DNA from: Anthopleura xanthogrammica
Lineage: Eukaryota > Cnidaria > Anthozoa > Actiniaria > Actiniidae
Direction of reading: 5' to 3'
NCBI GenBank assembly: GCA_964019055.1
Contig: OZ025209.1
Coordinates: 372,001 to 436,000 of the forward strand
Length of the DNA: 64,000 nt
In this document: in pieces, positions 10,962 to 24,500 of the stretch
How positions within the stretch are numbered: position 1 is the first letter of the stretch
How the letters are laid out: each line of letters opens with the position of its first letter
Program-made: the position numbers and the translations under genes
Notes under the pieces: generated by a model
The model's input: the letters and a program-made list of their open reading frames with translations, nothing else
What the model was told of the DNA's origin: nothing
The model's database searches: none

Positions 10962-12906
10962 TCATCTTCTTCCTTTACCAGCTTTTTTGTTTTTCTTTTT
11001 GTCCTGTAGTTTTTTTGCTCTCATGTCTTTCTTCATTCTTGAGTCTACCACCTTGAATTGTCCTTTCACACCAGCAGGTCTTCTCATTTTCTTTGCAGCT
11101 GCGAAGAAATCAAAATCTTATTGCCCGCCTCAAAACTAACGAAAAATCGAGCTCAAAAACAAGAAAATCAAGTTTCGGTGGACGTCAATGGGAAACGTAG
11201 AAAAATAACTCGATAACATGAATCAGTTTTTGATTAACGTCTAGTTTTTGGTTGCACTAGTGTGATAGAGAGAGAGAAATGTCAAACTAACCTTGGTGTT
11301 TCTTGGTCACAACATAAGATATTTCCTTCTTCTTCTTGTCAACTGATGCTTTTTTGTATAAACTAGAAAAAATATATTTGTAAGTGAGTATTCAGTTTCC
11401 TTTTCGTTGCGACTACCCTTTGCAAATACCATGTTACGTTAGCTTCTGTTAGTGCCGCCAACATGGCTGACCTGTCTGTATTATATGGTCAGGGTTCTAG
11501 GGAGCTACATCCATGTTAAGTGCTAGAAAATCATCGATAGAATTCCCTGAATTCGTTGATTTTAAATATCAATACTTCACAGCAGTTTAATATTAAATTA
11601 AATTAAAATTAAATTCTCTCACAATTTTCTTAACTATTTATGTTTGTTTATACATGTAGTGTCAAACTTGTGCAATAGATGGTCCTACTCACTTCTGTAT
11701 TTGTCGTAGCTTCTCTTGTGGTGTTACATCAGATGCGTCACAGATTGTTTCAGCTTTCTTTCTTGCTCTTTCCATTCTTCTCATTTCCTGAGAAGAAAAC
11801 CAGAAACCCAATATTGTAAATGATGAATGTGCAAAAAATTTCAAAGGGAAAAGCAGAGTAACTATATTTAACGTCTACAGATAGGTCTTGCCGTTGAAGG
11901 GCAACTGCTGTCAATGAAGCCTAAGGAACTAGAACTAAGGAACTTCAACACTCCAACATGGCTGCCCTCATACCTTTCTTTTCTTGCGACCTTTGGCTTC
12001 AGCAATCTTCTTGATAGGTCTTGCATTGATCTCCTTCATTCTTGCCTGATACTCACTCACTTGCTCTTTAGTCACGGGTAGTGTTCTCTGGTAAACTCTG
12101 GCTTCGTCTTCAGCAAACCATGATGGTAGTTCAGGATCGTTAAAAGACCATCTGAATGGGAATATCAGTAAACACTTCAATAAACAAATTAAAAGAAAGA
12201 TGCACGAATTAGGTGTACATGTAATACAGATAAACTTGTGATCCACTCTTTATCAGATGGTAGCAATGGCACTTTCATTAACGTTGTCAACCAAGCACAC
12301 AAAGATCTAGTCATTTGGGGATTTGGTAGCACCTTCTTCTCAGTCATTTTAGGACATTGAGCGTTGGTCTGACTGGGGTTTAAACCAACAACCTTCTTTC
12401 ACTTTACAGACTCAAACTATAGAGCCAAAGGAACCACCTATCAAACCTTGATCAGAGAATTGTAGTTTCATATTATCCTCCACATTCCATCAGGAGTAAA
12501 AACTCTCATCATCCAAGGATTTCAAGGTAACCTTGGTAACCAATTTGGTGTCCATGGTAATACTTGATGCGGCCATAGCAACTATCAATCATCTTTAGTT
12601 GCCATGGTAACTCACCTGTGGTAAGAGTCATCGATAATGTCTCTTTTTCGTTTCCTTGAGAAAGACATCTGAGCTCCAAGTGCAAGACCCTCGGGCGTCA
12701 ACTTTTTTGCATAGGAACCTAAAAAAAGCCAATGAAGGCCACAGGTTTGTTAGTTAACGGCTATTAAATATTACCCTGATAAAGTGTTGTGCTACTTACT
12801 CAAGGATTCTTGAGGAACAACCTCAAAATCTTTATCCTTTTTGTCATCTTGTTCTGTAGTCTTTTCCATATCATAATCACTGTCTGAATCACTGGAATCA
12901 CTTGTG

Positions 12907-12956
<50 letters not shown>

Positions 12957-15900
12957 TTGTCCATCATTTAGTTTTAGTTTCTTGTTTGGGACTTCAGTGC
13001 TTTTTGAAGTCTTATTTTTAACATTAGAATCTGAATCATCTAAAGAATAAAGAGATAAATACTGTTATAATTTAACAAGATTGAATAAGGTGAAAAAAGA
13101 TTTCTAATTTCCTGAAAATTTTTTTTTGATAATTAGAGTAATACAGACAAACAGATCAAAGTCATTCATCCTTCCATCCATTCACTTGGTCATTCATTCA
13201 TTCATCAATCCATTCACTTAGTCATTCATTCATTCATCAATCCATTCACTTAGTCATTCATCTATTCATTCAGTTCACCATCTATTTACCTGTACCCAAC
13301 ACCTTTCCTCCTTTTTTCTTGTAATTTTCCAGCATCTGGCTAATTTCCACATCTTCATCTTCTTCATCTTCAATGCCTTTGAATGCATCCTGTAGAGGAG
13401 TAAGACACCACAACATGTTAACCAGATACTGACCAGTCACCACTAGAATGGTACTCATTAGTGGTTTTTGTTCTACTGTGATCAGTTCAGACAATTGTAT
13501 TTTGATCTTTCATGGGTGGTCAAGACAAGAAAGTCTCATCATTCACAGTAGGTCAGTAAGAACAAACTAGTGAGCACTCCATTACTACATGTAATCCTGC
13601 ATTCTGTTTGACTACTCTAACTTTTAATGCTGGTGCAGTAGCTGAAAAAAACGAACCAGATATTCAAAACTAACCTAATATCTATTTGTGCCCCCCCCCC
13701 CCCCGAATTCATGTAGATAATTAATGCATATATGGATATAAATGGAGCACCTTCATTAGACACAAGTCCCATTATAATGAATTTGGTGACCCCCCCCCCC
13801 CCCCAAAAAAAAAAAAAAATTATCCATAAATTATGAACAGTCCCTTAAAGAAGAAAACAATTAATACCTAACCCCCTCATGGGCTAGAAATCAAATTCCT
13901 TATTTAGCTGGGTTTCATTGGGGATCCTGATTCCTAGTCTGTGAGGACACAAGGTCGACTTGTCATGAATATTCATTGATTGAGTTACCTTTTTGAACCA
14001 CAGATCTGCTTTTTCTTTTGCAGGGACTTCAGGTTCAAGGTTAACCACCAGTGGGTTTTTCTCCTCATTTTCCAAACTAGAAATGAAATTTGAGAGTAAT
14101 TAAATACTCAAGCTTAAACAAAGTGCTTGCCCTTATTCTTATTCAAATAATTATAATCAATAATAACTATTACATCCCTACTGTTAATAACTGCCAATAT
14201 ACTCATACAATGTACCTTGTATGACTCTCGTTCTCCTCCTCTTCTTCATCACTTTCATTCTCATCTTCTTCTCCTTCATTCTCAGAGTCCATTTCTCCCT
14301 CTTCTTCACTGTCAGTCTCTTCAAGTTCTATTTCTTCATCTTCACTGTCATCTTTACCGATGGCCCCATCATCCATAACGTTAGCACCAATATCATCTAT
14401 TTCATCAAGATGCTGAGGATAAAATAAGACATTGGGCATAATTTTCCCCCCATTTTAGACCATGTGTCATTCCCTAGAGTATCATTTCTTTATTTAACAG
14501 TTGTGCATGAGAAGACACATGAATATGGATACAACTCAAGAAAAGAATGTTATTCTCAAGAGAATGACATGACAACATGTGCATGGTAAAGAGGTCAAAC
14601 TTTGAAATTAATTATTGTTATGCTATAAAATAACATTTGAAAATACCTTTTTTGTTCTTATGTTGGCCAGGGAGAATATTTCTGCATCATCCTCAATTTC
14701 TTTTGTATCTCCTGGTAGAACCATTTTTAACTCCATTTTCTCTCGAAGCTTTTGTCTCTGCTGCAAGGCTCTTCTTTTTTTCCTTTCATAATACAATATA
14801 AAAAACTTATGAAGGCTGCTCAGGTCTAACCAATATGAATTAGCATGGATTGGTTTGACAACCATGCCATCCTACATCTTGATGTTGTGATGGTGCTATG
14901 TCAGTGACAAGACTTAGTGTTCCTGTTTCTTGACAAAACAAAATAATTTCTCACCTTTTTATTTCTGCATTTTCTTCTTCTTCCAGTGACAAAATAGTTT
15001 TTTGAATGGTTTCCTGTTAAGTAAATGATATAAAAATTTAAAGACATATCCAACCAATGAAAGATCATGAACTAGTGCATGAACATCCAGCTTAAAAATT
15101 CATTCACAATTGAAGCACACTTGACTGACTTGAGTTACAGTATGTATACCTCTTCAGTTTCGTCTTCAACTTTATCATCATCTACACTGTAAGACAAGAG
15201 AAAATCAAAAATTAACAATCAATATTATTTCTAAATTACTGCTAGACTTGTCATTCAACAATATTTACCTTTTATCTTCATCAGTTTTTGGATAAAATTC
15301 TTTCCTTAAAATCTTTTGCCATGCAACAAGATTTCTGTGAAAATCAAAAATTCACAAGATCAATAAATCATTGTTTTGCCTGTCCATTGAGCAGCCATTA
15401 TGTTTAGCCCTTAAAATTGAGACGAAGACAAGGTATGTTCAGTACATGTACAGTATCTGTTTGGTATTACCCAGGTCTGGCTTTTATAGTCCACCAAGTT
15501 CAAGCTTTGTCTCAAAATCTTTCAAAAACTATTTCTTACCTGATATCTGGTCTCCCAAGTACTCTAATATCTTTGCAACACATTTTGATTTCTTCTGTTG
15601 TAAGTTTGTGGTTTAGAATATTTTTATCATCGAAAACAATCTAAAAATAAATAAAAAAAGGATTGTCAGTTGCATGATTAAAAAACTGCAAGCAAAGACA
15701 TGGCTAAGGTATTTAGTGCAGAGATGGTCAAGTGTTCATGTATTTCATATTCTATTTTCTACATGTACATTAGGTCATCACCTCATTGATATCTGACAGT
15801 AACTGTAAGGGAGTAGTACTCTGGATGAATTCTGACATTTTTAAAGTGTTAAACAGTGTGTCTCCTTCTCTGTAACCTTGTGCTCTTCTCTTTTTCTGAA

Positions 15901-18275
15901 ATAAATAAATGAATGGATGAATGGGTGGATAAACAAATAAATAAATTAATTAATTAATGAAGAGCACATTTGTTTAACACATAGTTTGGTTCATAGTGTT
16001 TGACATTCTTGTTTGTATTTTATCTGCTTATTGCCTGGTACCTCTGGTTGAAGGATGTTAGTTTTCTTGGCCTTTTCTTCCTGTACATCTTTGAATACAT
16101 GTCTTGAATCAAGCATTTTAGGGTCAATCTTATGTGGTGCTATGTATCCCTGTAAATGGGTGAATAGAATAACCAGTTGACATGTTAGTGACACAAAAGA
16201 TAGTATAAAATGTAAAGGTGTTCCTATTGAAACTGATAAACCAAGTAGTTATCAAAATATATGTTCCAGCACTCATTTCTAGCACAACTCCCTCTGATTG
16301 ATCTGATCTGTATGCTACAAAACCACTACAGGTCACCACACAACATTGGTCAGGTTGAACTCAACTGTACTCATTTATATCTGGGTAGGGAGATGCACAC
16401 ATGCAATATTTTTAAAGATACATACACAATGTATATGCTGTAAATAACTTACCTCACAAACTACGAATATTTCTGCTGATTCATTTCTAGAAGCCTGTAT
16501 TAAAAAAGAAAAAGAGTGAGAATGCACTGTGGATGTTCATTATAAAGGTAAAGAAAGGCCTTGATGTCAACTGTAGCATGGCCCATGCTTGTGATATGTT
16601 TATACCATGCCTAATATAGAGATGATCATATGCTTACCTGTGGTTTGGTAGAATGAACCTTCTTAAAAAGTTGTTGAAAAACCCAGAGTAATGCTTGATA
16701 ATCTTTTGACCTAAAAACCTGCCAAACACAATGATAAAGTCATTTTCACACGGTTAATCTAGATGGTGGGTCTGTAACTATAATAATTCTCACAAACTCT
16801 GGATGGAAGACTCAGTTTATTACATCATATAGGTAAAGGAAAGTACAGCTGTGCTGCTTATAAAAAGTAAGAAGTAATTGAGCTAAGTGGCTTCATGTAT
16901 TTGCATTAAAATATAAAACCCACCTTAGTAATAAACCATCCTCCTTCTCTAAGATGGTCTGTTGCCAGCTTCAAAGCACTGAGGGTTAGTTCAGCTGAAA
17001 AATAAATAACAATCATGATAAATTGTGTCCAATGAAACAATGAGTGGATTTGAGTGCAAAAACATCATGGCACCTTACTGGAAAATCTACTGAGTCACTG
17101 CTCATCCAATTAGATATCAGACATGGTACCATCAAGGTCACACATGCCACATCAATACTTTGAATTTCTCCGTCAGACAAAAAATGCTCCAATATATAAT
17201 CAATTACTGGTATATATAACAGTAATTCATAACATGTCATACATTGTGAGAAAGCATCTTGAGTCCATGCGGCACCAACGTTAGGTGCGCCGTCATTAAG
17301 CACACAATCAGCTTTCCATGTCTTGAGCTCTTTCTTTAATTGCTATAGAATGAAAAAAGGAAAAAATAAACTTAGACTATTGGGTTAATAAGCAACATAT
17401 GATACAGCACATATATTAAGTACCTGTTTACAACTTTCTGTAGTGATGTCATCTTGGAAGGTTATAACATTTTTGATTGTTTTTATAGGAACAAGATCCA
17501 CACCTTGAAAATAAATCAAATTATAACATAATATTATTACCATGATATTCTACTTTCCAATAAGAGAAGATAAGTGCTGTCTTATTCATCTAGTATGCCC
17601 TTATCAGAATAGGACCTCACTGGAAAGGGAATACAGTAAGGTTAGGCTTACAAGACACTGAATACCCTTGCTTACATAAAGAGGCTACTGTCGATACGAT
17701 AGTTGTTAATTCTGGTCTATAGAAATGTCATCAGCTGAATGATAAGTTGGCAGTCAATGAAGACTGGTATAATGAGATTCACTCAGCTGATTAATACTAA
17801 ATGAAAACACCATTATAATTACCAATAACAAGACTTGATACAGGCATAAAATTTGAAGCTACTTGAAGCCTAGAAAAGAAATTGTAAGACAGTTTTGAGA
17901 TCAAGAGAAGCATCGAGGTCAATGCTCGATCTATCTAGTTACACATCTCGTAATCTTCGCAAATACTGGTTTGAGTAAAATGAATTTTGAAAACATAATA
18001 TCATATAATCATAATATGACAACTTACCATCCTCCTGGAGCAGCACAAAGATCAATCAAACAGCGGGAACTTTGTAGAAAATTAAATTTTCGATTCAGTT
18101 GAATCAACTTGAAAGCCGAACGAGCCCTGTAACCTGAAGAAATCATCAAAAATTTCTAAGTTTTCCTCTAAAAATATAATAAGTATCACGCGAGAAAAGT
18201 TGTCTTACCTGTTTCTTTTGCTAAGTGATAAAATCTATCCTTCCTTGCTTTCCCAGTCTTTACTTTTTTCCCCAT
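10962..18275 (-). CDS. FTSJ3: FTSJ3/Spb1 pre-rRNA 2'-O-ribose methyltransferase
   Basis: Twenty-four coding exons, transcript order: 18209-18275, 18028-18133, 17823-17869, 17424-17503, 17243-17342, 16924-16994, 16638-16718, 16453-16494, 16042-16149, 15782-15895, 15540-15640, 15269-15334, 15150-15186, 14955-15013, 14647-14782, 14216-14412, 13989-14076, 13290-13389, 12800-13039, 12616-12718, 11974-12151, 11693-11787, 11292-11362, 10962-11098. Every junction closes in phase: 807 aa (human about 847). The FtsJ domain occupies residues 1-200 with SAM motif DLCAAPGGW (50-58) and catalytic tetrad K31, D117, K157, E192. Acidic, low-complexity middle, including a Asp run of about 17 coded by a CAT/ATG triplet repeat at 12907-12957. 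The basic C-terminal Spb1 domain carries [20 protein letters not shown]. Known family role: nucleolar, late pre-60S assembly and 2'-O-methylation of pre-rRNA. Head-to-head with EIF3C. Confidence 0.96.
12440..12515 (-). mobile_element. Short inverted-repeat element, reverse copy (family at 31208 and 31702)
   Basis: The segment in an FTSJ3 intron reads, on the minus strand, as the same roughly 76-bp element found twice in EIF3C introns (core TTTACTCCTGATG...GTGGAGGATAA...GAAACTACAATTCTCTGAT). Ends are more diverged here. Confidence 0.7.
14445..14575. mobile_element. MITE of the GTGTCATTCCC family, copy 1
   Basis: Starts near CATTTTAGACCATGTGTCAT and ends in the inverse (AGAATGACAT). The interior contains GTTGTGCATGAGAAGACACA and GAATATGGATACAACTCAA, shared with copies near 24981, 46733, 47443 and 53271. 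Lies in an FTSJ3 intron. Confidence 0.75.
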
Positions 18276-18540
18276 TTTGAACTCCTTTTCGATGTCACAA
18301 TAACTCGTCCGCCATCTTGCTCCACGTGCGACAAGAAGGTCTGGGTACTAACACGAAAGAGCATGGAAACGAACCAGAAATCGGTGAAGTAATCGATTTG
18401 TGATCGGTAGATATTCGCTTCCCGAAGCTCTAAGTAGATATCTCGTAATGATTTCGGAGGAGCTTCGTGGGCTAGTCTTCTAGGGCACGTGCGCCATCTT
18501 TGATTCTCGTCCTTGAAGAGGAGAAAAAATCTGATCAAAA
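18276..18540. promoter_or_regulatory. FTSJ3-EIF3C bidirectional promoter with E-boxes and AAGATGGCG motifs at both ends
   Basis: 265 bp separate the divergent start codons. CACGTG E-boxes occur at 18323-18328 and 18486-18491. Each is paired with CGCCATCTT (minus-strand AAGATGGCG, the YY1-type motif) at 18310-18318 and 18492-18500, at distances of 4 bp and 0 bp. No TATA box is visible. Both genes serve ribosome production or translation, the class often driven by Myc/Max E-boxes in animals. Occupancy is inference. Confidence 0.65.
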
Positions 18541-21500
18541 ATGTCGCGTTTCTTCGCTGCTAGTTCAGGCAGTGAGACTGAATCAAGTGAAGATGAACAG
18601 CCAGTAGTTGTTAAACAAGCTCCCGGCACTTCAAGGTTTGTGTTGTTCTCGTTTTACGGTTAAATTTGAACTTGATTCAGTGAAACCCTCCCTCGTGGCT
18701 GGGCTGGATTTCTGACGTGTCTTTAGTGAGAATTTCTCGGGTTGAATTTTTTATTCACTAAAGATATAAGAACCACATTCAACCATTTTCATTATGGATT
18801 CAATAAATTAGGTTTCAAATGATATCAATCCTTCTTTCTAAATCTAACAAAAATGTCGAAAGCCGGCTTTTTCGTTTACTTGCTATCGCTTGTTTCGTCT
18901 GGTTCAGATCCTTTAAAAGTACCAGCATTTCATCCTACTTTTCGTATACTTATTTCGTATTTTCGTTATCATCAACAGAGCATATGTATTCAGTGACGAT
19001 GAAGAAGAAACGAAGAGAGTGGTTATAAGCAAAAAAGATAAAAGGTACATTCATCTATATAGTGTACATAAATTTGATCATATCATCTTATGGAGCAGTT
19101 TTCATATGGATTGGAAAATTCTATATAGAGTAGTGTTTGTATGACTGGTGAAAAGCTTATGCGCCAGTCAAAGTTAACCCCAACCGCCCCCCCCCCCCCC
19201 GCCCGGGGATATACGTGGAGCTTAGTTGGAATAGGGCACTAAAACTGACAAATGCCCCACCATATGGGGAAGAAAAGTGTGGTAAATAGGAAAGCAATAA
19301 CCCACCCCCTGGGGCAAATAAATTTGGCAAAATGTACCCAGAATTCTCTGTGGGAACAATGGCCGCCATCTTGGATTACCCAAAAATCCTTTTAGGAACA
19401 ATGGCTGCCATCTTGGAATTTACAAAACGAATCCCCATCTAATGTCCCACATTCCTTCGGCAGGAATGACAAAATGTGTAAATCCCCCACATAGTCAGTA
19501 CCCAAAAAGGTGGTAAAAAGGTAACAAATCCCCACCAAAGCTCCACATATCCCGGGATTGGGGGGTTAGCATGGGCTAGCCATTCATACCATGATTTTTT
19601 CACAGTAATACTAAATCTGCTCATCTACCCATCAGCATCTTGCTAAAATTACATAAAAGATATATGATGATGGAAGTGCAGTAGTAGAGTTGATCGCATG
19701 TATGGTGATGATGATGCAATGCAGGTGCTTAAGATGTTACTACTGTTGCTTGCATGTCATAAGGTTGGCGTGAAAAGAACTTTGCTAGAATATAACGGTG
19801 ATGATTATAATGGTGATGATGACAGGAGAAATCCTACCTGGTTTTGATATGGTGATGATGATGTTGATGAAGGATATTATGGAAGTGGTTGTTATGCATT
19901 CCAGTGGATCCTAACTGATTTTTATTATCAACTTAGGTGGGATAGTGAATGCTATATTAAATGGAATGCCTGGCTTGTAACACATTGTACATGACCTTAT
20001 CGGCATTGTGCAATAAGAGGCTACATTCTACATTAACTTATTTAACACTTGAAAGTCTATAGCTTTTGTGAACTTAATCATCGCCTCAGTCGTATGGTTA
20101 TTTGGATGATCTTCATGATGATGATGATGTAGTGCTAGTGCATTTCTCTTAGCAAGCTGTTTTATGTTCCATTTCAAGGTTCGATGAAATAAAAAATGTT
20201 ATCAAGCAACTCAAGAACCACAAAAAGATTAAAGACATGTCCAAAGTTTTCTCAGGTTAGCAAAAAAATATCCCTTATGTACATGTATATTATAAAGAAT
20301 TATTGTCCAGAAAAAATTCTCCTTCTCTTCCTCCCTTTTAATTCATATTTGCCACCACCGAGCTTTCCTCATAACCACCATGTTTCGTTAGGATGGTCAT
20401 TGAATATTTATCCTTATTTTTCAGAGTTTGAAAACCTTGGTAAAGCTTATAATAAAGCTAAGGGTGTGATAGATAAGGAAGGCATACCACAGTTCTACAT
20501 CCGTTGCTTGGCTAATCTTGAAACCTTTGTTAAAGAGGTATGTTGATTAGAATAGGGTAGCTCAATCAGAAATCTATATGTCTGATTATAAAAACTCTGT
20601 TATCAATAAATGGTTGTATACAGGTTAAATTTTTCTTGTTGCATTTTATTGAACTTGTCCTGTTGCAGCATTGAATGTAAGTTTTTTTCTTAATTAAAAC
20701 AAACTAGGTGAGCCTTTTTAAAATAATTCTTTATTTCTTCAGAATTGGGAAGATACAGAAGCAAGGAAAAAGCTTAGCAAAGTAAATGCCAAGGTAAGTG
20801 ACTATGTACAGTAATATAACATGACTATATACATGTGAATGGCTAACTTGATTTCTGCATATGTTGGTTATTAGTCATTGTCAACTCTCCGTCAGAAGCT
20901 CAAGAAATTCAACAAGGATTTTGAAACAGAAATTGAAAAATACAGAGAGGTAAATATATTTTTTTCAATTTGACCCATTTTATTAGGCCATGTTCCTTGA
21001 AACATTTCTGGCAATAAAGATGGCATGAAGTTAATGTACTATTATTTGCTTATTTGTTAGAATCCTGTTTTGTCTGGAGAATCAGAGAAGGAGGAATCAG
21101 GTTTGTAGCAAGAAATTCTAACTGAGTTTGCAATTACTGTATGATAATTTAGTCTTGATGTCGAATGTTTCTTTTTTTTTTACAGAGTCTGAATCGGAGG
21201 AATCTGGTGAAGATGTGCCTAAAAAGATATCCAGTGAATTGCTAAAGAAAAAAGCTGCTGAAAAGAAGGCACCAAAACCAGTAAGTATTCCACACATTTG
21301 AATCAGTTATCCAATGATAATAGAAAATAAATTCCTTTTTATAGTGGGTTAAGGAGCTCCATGAATAATATTAGATCCCTTGCAGCATGTCGGAATGCAG
21401 CTCAATTTGGAGGACAAAACAATAGGTTCAGATTCTCAGGAGATTGAAATTCTTTTCCCCCCTCCAAATTGAGCTGCTTTAGTATTAATAGCAAAAGGTA

Positions 21501-24500
21501 CATCATATAAATTTTGTGACCACCCCCTTTCTTGCTTAGAATTAGTTGGTTAGTATAGCAAAAGGTACATGTTCATGATTTTTTTACTCCCACCACTCAA
21601 AATCCTAGATCCACCCCAGACATTAATCACATTAATCACAGACAGACATTAATCACAGACATTAATATTTTTTCCTTGTCAATCAGAGTGGAGATGAAAG
21701 TGACTCAGATGATTCAATAGACTGGGATGAGAGTGATGATGAATCATCAAGTGAGAGTTCAATGGATGAAAGAGCTCCTATGGAACTGACAGCCAGTATG
21801 TTCTTGAAAAAGTAAGTCACGAGAAACACAACCTACCAATATTATGCACATTTATTATAATGTGAACCAGACAACTACCTATACATGTAATTTGACAGGG
21901 TTGCATTGTTCAGCATTGTGTTGTGAGATCTATTCAATATTGAGAATATCTTTTCTTGTTTGAATTAACAGAGAAAAAACTACTGGAGAAAAGAAAATCA
22001 AGAAAATTAAGAAAGCTCCTAGGATCAAAGAAAAAGAAGACAATGAGGGCTGGATAGAGGTCAAAGGCTTGACAGTAAGTGTGTTGAGGTTACCAAACCC
22101 TGTGTGAAACTCTTGGTTGATTTAAGTTAGGTTCGTTCAATGAATACTGTATGCATTGTCTGGCATAAATTGGCACTTGTTTAGCCAACACCTCTTATAG
22201 GCTGGTCCTCTTGAATGTCCACACTGACTGGTCACATATTGATCAGTCACTTATCGTCATAGTTTCCACTAGTCACCAGCTGAGTTGACCTTCAGAACAA
22301 ACTCAAGGTCAACCAATCAGAATTGAGGATTTGACATTGTATTTTCATTTATTTTTTCCATTATTCTGCCAAGAAAATTTATAATATGAAATACGAGTTA
22401 TTCCTTCTTTAAATTAATCAAAAATGCTAGTTGAACTCATGGCAGAGTTTTATTTCAATCAACAAGAAAAGTCTACATTGTATACTGGGAAAAAGCTCGA
22501 AAAATGCTAATCAAAGATAGTGACCCATAATTCCTTTAGGGGAAGGCGATCAACTCAGCTGGTTTGCCAGCCATTTTTTTAGCTCTGGTTAACTGACAGA
22601 TTGAATGGAGTTGAGTTGGGTTTTGTGTAGGGAGGAAAACTGGAGAACACAGGGTAAAAACCCTTGAATGAAGGAAGATTGTAGTTTTCTAGGGTTTAAG
22701 TCTTATTCTGATTATTTTAGGACAAAGCCAAGCATCTTTTCCCAAAAGATACAGAGATTACTCATCCTGTAGTCCTTAAGAAACTTCATGAGATCTTAGC
22801 AGCCAGAGGAAAGAAGGTAAGGAATCTTTTGCTCCTCAACTCTCTCTTTTTGACCCACACTTCCTCTCCCTTTCCTATTATAGGGGGAGGACCTATTGTA
22901 AAGTAGCATGTGCATTCCTTGGAAACAAGTATCACAATGATCATCAACAACATGATCATCACAACCAACAGTATCATCATCATCACCCTCATCATCAGCA
23001 CTATCACTACCACCATTATCACCACCATCTTCATCATCACCACTATCACTACCAGCATTGTCATCATCATCATCATCATCATCAGCACTATCACTACCAG
23101 CATTGTCATGATCATCATCATCATCATCAGCACTATCACTACCAGCATTATCACCACCATCTTCATCATCAGCACTATCACTACCAGCATTATCACCACC
23201 ATCTTCATCATCACCACTATCACTACCAGCATTATCACCACCATCTTCATCATCATCAGCACTATCACTACCAGCATTGTCATGATCATCATCATCATCA
23301 GCACTATCACTACCAGCATTGTCATGATCATCACCCTCATCATCAGCACTATCACTACCAGCATTATCACCACCATCTTCATCATCATCAGCACTATCAC
23401 TACCAGCATTGTCATGATCATCATCATCATCATCAGCACTATCACTACCACCATTATCACCACCATCTTCATCATCATCAGCACTATCACTACCAGCATT
23501 ATCACCACCATCTTCATCATCATCACCCCATCAATATTGTCTTCAGTTATTATTCATCATCTTCATCATCATCAGCACTATCACTACCAGCATTATCACC
23601 ACCATCTTCATCATCATCAGCACTATCACTACCAGCATTGTCATGATCATCATCATCATCATCAGCACTATCACTACCAGCATTATCACCACCATCTTCA
23701 TCATCATCAGCACTATCACTACCAGCATTATTTCCACCATCTTCATCATCATCAGCACTATCACTACCAGCATTGTCATCATCGTCATCATCATCATCAT
23801 CACCCCATCAATATTGTCTTCAGTTATTATTCATCATTTTCATCAATCATCAATCACCTATTACTATTATCATAATCATGGTAATACATTATCATTCATC
23901 ATCATTGTCAGTCATCAGCATCATCTAACATGAAATTGTTTTGTATTAATAGGGAACTGACAGGACTGATCAGATTGGTTTCCTAAAGGAACTAAGAAGA
24001 ATTGCTAATGGAGCTGATCTAGGTAATTTCTCTATACTACATGTGTTTATTGCATGGTCACAACAGCCAGCACTGAACTTCCAACTATGAGGTCTTTTTA
24101 TATTTTAACAATTTTAATTTTTTATTGTTTAGGTGAAGCAATGACAGTGAAGTTGACATTCAACGTCATATCATCCATATTTGACTACAATCCTAATGTA
24201 GCAACGTGTATGAAGGCAGAGATGTGGGCTGAGTAAGTGTGCTGGTATTAGGGCATTACGTAAGGAGGATGATACTTAGATGTGATGATGTTGGTGATGA
24301 TGATGATGATGATTATGACGATGACGATGATGATTATGATGTGGGCTGAGTGAGTGTGCTGGTATTAGAACATTACGTAAGGAGGGTGATATTTAGATGT
24401 GATGATGTTGATGCTGATGGACATGGCAGTGATGTTGATGTGATGATCATGCTGATGATTATGATGTGGGCTGAGTAAGTGTGCTGGTATTAGAACATTA

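Noticed and set aside
14221..14427. Plus-strand 68-codon hydrophobic ORF
   Set aside because: Antisense shadow of the acidic FTSJ3 exon 14216-14412.
22786..23875. Long ORFs on both strands (up to 321 codons)
   Set aside because: ATC/GAT minisatellite inside EIF3C intron 11; flanking exons splice across it in phase.
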